This document shows positions 63,018-64,000 of a stretch of 64,000 bases of DNA, piece by piece. The translations under genes and the position numbers were made by a program. The stretch comes from Alphaproteobacteria bacterium. GTDB taxonomy: Bacteria > Pseudomonadota > Alphaproteobacteria > Reyranellales > Reyranellaceae. The notes beneath the pieces are model-generated. The model was not told where the DNA came from. It saw only the letters and a program-made list of their open reading frames with translations, and did no database searches. The stretch lies in NCBI GenBank assembly GCA_017308235.1, contig JAFKFL010000010.1, forward strand, positions 368,164 through 432,163, written 5' to 3'. Each line of letters begins with the position of its first letter. Position 1 is the first letter of the stretch.

Positions 63018-63485
63018 TCAGGCGAGATGTCGCCGCCACTCAGGCCGCTTCTTCAGGTGCGCGCCTTCCCTGGCGAGGATCTTGGCAACGCGCTCGGGTG
63101 CAAAGCCGATCTCGAGCAGCCCGACGCCGGCATTCGCGACCTCGCGATACTCCGCGATCTTGCCGTCCTGCAGCATCATGATCGACACGCCGTCGAAGCC
63201 GACGCGTTTGCCTTTCGCTTCGGGCAAAGTCGAAACATAGCTGAAAGTGTAATAGGCGTAGAGGGTCCGTCCGTCGCTCACTGGCCGGAACATCTCCCAT
63301 CGGAAATCGCGCGCGGTCCGATGGAACCAGTCGTCTATCATCTCGGCGATCTTCGCGCGGCCCGTGAAGGCACCGTAGAAGACGTCGTAATAGACACCGT
63401 CTTCGGTGAACAGGTCAGCGAAAGCCTTGCCGTCGCGACGTTCGACGGCGGCGCAGAAGTCCTGCAGCAGCGCTTGCACGTCCAT
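63018..63485 (-). CDS. SnoaL-like/NTF2-fold protein
   Basis: Small alpha+beta cone-fold protein of 155 residues, of the polyketide-cyclase-like or isomerase-like group. Landmarks: LLQDFCAAVERRDGKAFADL, FTEDGVYYDVFYGAFTGRAK, WEMFRPVSDGRTLYAYYTF and DGVSIMMLQDGKIAEYREV. Members bind small hydrophobic ligands; the function cannot be named. GGGAGG selects ATG 63485. It diverges from the GntR regulator, whose operator lies in the 86-base spacer, so it is a probable target of that regulator. Confidence 0.84.
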   Translation of the reverse strand: MDVQALLQDFCAAVERRDGKAFADLFTEDGVYYDVFYGAFTGRAKIAEMIDDWFHRTARDFRWEMFRPVSDGRTLYAYYTFSYVSTLPEAKGKRVGFDGVSIMMLQDGKIAEYREVANAGVGLLEIGFAPERVAKILAREGAHLKKRPEWRRHLA

Positions 63486-63533
63486 GGTTATGCCTCCCAA
63501 GAGGTAGGATCGCCCTAAAATGCGGTCCGGACA

Positions 63534-63562
63534 TTGACTCCGGGCGATCTGTGTTCTGTATA
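63534..63562 (+). promoter_or_regulatory. Promoter of the GntR gene
   Basis: TTGACT (63534-63539), a 17-base spacer, then TGTATA (63557-63562). Transcription would start about seven bases later, at or next to the ATG (63572), giving a leaderless or nearly leaderless mRNA. The -10 box lies inside the palindromic operator. Confidence 0.55.
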
Positions 63563-63567
63563 CAGAA
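63554..63567. promoter_or_regulatory. GntR-family autoregulatory operator
   Basis: TTCTGTATACAGAA is a perfect 14-base palindrome covering the -10 box of the GntR gene and ending 4 bases before its ATG. Length, symmetry and the TGTATACA core are typical of FadR-subfamily operators. Confidence 0.7.
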
Positions 63568-63571
63568 AGCC

Positions 63572-64000
63572 ATGAAGCCTTTCGATCCGGAACCTGATCT
63601 TAGCGAACGCATCCACGACGCCGTCCTCGAGGCCATCTGCTCGGGCGAGGTGAGGCCGGGTGCCCGCATCACCCAGGAGGAGCTGGCCACCAAGTTCGGC
63701 GTGTCGCGGCAGCCGGTCCTGCAGGCCATGATGTTGTTGCGCCGCGAAGGGTTCCTGATCGATGCCGGCCGCAAGGGCGTGTGCGTGGCGCCGCTCGACG
63801 TCGAGCAGGCAAACAATCTCTACATTGTCCGCGCCGCGCTGGATGCTGCGGCAGCCCGGCTAGCGGCGGCGCGCTACAGCCGTGAGCTTGCCCATCGCGG
63901 CCGGCTGCTGCTCGACGTCGGCCGGCGCGCCGTCGCGTCCGGCCATGTCCCGCCGGTCATCGAAGCGGACATCGACTTCCATCTGTTCATCTACGAAGCC
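63572..64000 (+). CDS. GntR family transcriptional regulator (FadR subfamily), 3' end missing
   Basis: The first 143 residues are visible; the frame is open to the last base. The winged helix runs SERIHDAVLEAICSGEVRPG, ITQEELATKFGVSRQPVLQA and MMLLRREGFLIDAGRKGVCV. From about residue 78 an FCD ligand-binding domain starts (LDVEQANNLYIVRAALDAAA) and shows EADIDFHLFIYEA, containing the metal-ligand Asp and His of that domain. It likely represses itself and the divergent SnoaL-like gene through the palindrome in the spacer. The effector is unknown. Confidence 0.92.
   Translation, partial: MKPFDPEPDLSERIHDAVLEAICSGEVRPGARITQEELATKFGVSRQPVLQAMMLLRREGFLIDAGRKGVCVAPLDVEQANNLYIVRAALDAAAARLAAARYSRELAHRGRLLLDVGRRAVASGHVPPVIEADIDFHLFIYEA

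Overview
The window is a stretch of GC-rich bacterial chromosome, almost fully coding, with no tRNA, rRNA, insertion sequence, phage gene or CRISPR array that I can see. The gene content points to an alphaproteobacterium. Evidence includes a 7-iron ferredoxin next to CarD, an S4 protein and a SUV3-like helicase, a 180-kDa-type NAD-glutamate dehydrogenase, the ubiE-ubiB-coaBC-dut block, and the maf/aroE, coaE/dnaQ/secB and rho group that sits near the origin in many members of that class. A Rhodospirillales or Reyranella-like source is my guess from overall style, not something the sequence proves.

Layout. 1-11719 is mostly accessory metabolism: hydrolases, a CaiB-type CoA-transferase, an EI24 membrane protein, a beta-lactamase-fold esterase, a sterol-desaturase-like hydroxylase, a LytTR regulator, an oxidoreductase, and a gentisate dioxygenase paired with a glutamine amidotransferase. 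11891-21080 is a core block: secB, a nitroreductase with a Fur-like site, dnaQ, coaE, a quinone reductase, a luciferase-like oxidoreductase, a PQQ-type dehydrogenase, maf, aroE and rho. 21268-27969 runs leftwards: a beta-hydroxyacid dehydrogenase, an acetyltransferase, a carboxymuconolactone decarboxylase, an Rrf2 regulator, dut, coaBC, ubiB and ubiE. A halohydrin-dehalogenase-like gene diverges from ubiE at 27994.

28745-31725 encodes the class I ribonucleotide reductase. It is separated from the giant glutamate dehydrogenase (32145-36983) by the only long non-coding stretch, which holds DnaA boxes and candidate NrdR boxes. 37014-41210 carries msrB and then a leftward operon: a 38-residue membrane microprotein, a zinc-type ABC ATPase and permease, a YeeE transporter and an epoxide hydrolase, headed by a Zur-like operator. 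41323-46936 has a DUF1223 protein, the SUV3-like helicase, an S4 protein, fdxA and carD. 46997-55450 has an M48 protease, prolyl iminopeptidase, a TauD-family oxygenase, grpE, dnaK, dnaJ and a coupled membrane protein. The right end holds a haloacid dehalogenase, tag, dapB, nth, an MFS transporter, a Nudix enzyme, dapD, a second TauD-family oxygenase and a SnoaL-like protein divergent from a GntR regulator cut off by the window end.

Most notable: (1) a short-chain dehydrogenase relative with the exact Ser-Tyr-Arg and T-X4-F-X-G signatures of halohydrin dehalogenases, in a window that also encodes an epoxide hydrolase and a 2-haloacid dehalogenase; (2) a perfect 13-bp inverted repeat that puts the dnaQ start codon in a tetraloop, just downstream of the coaE stop; (3) aroE apparently starting at CTG; (4) a stacked DnaA/NrdR control region in front of a ribonucleotide reductase that lacks an ATP-cone; (5) a Zur-like site in front of a microprotein-led zinc operon with no binding-protein gene; (6) several families of dispersed palindromic repeats between genes.
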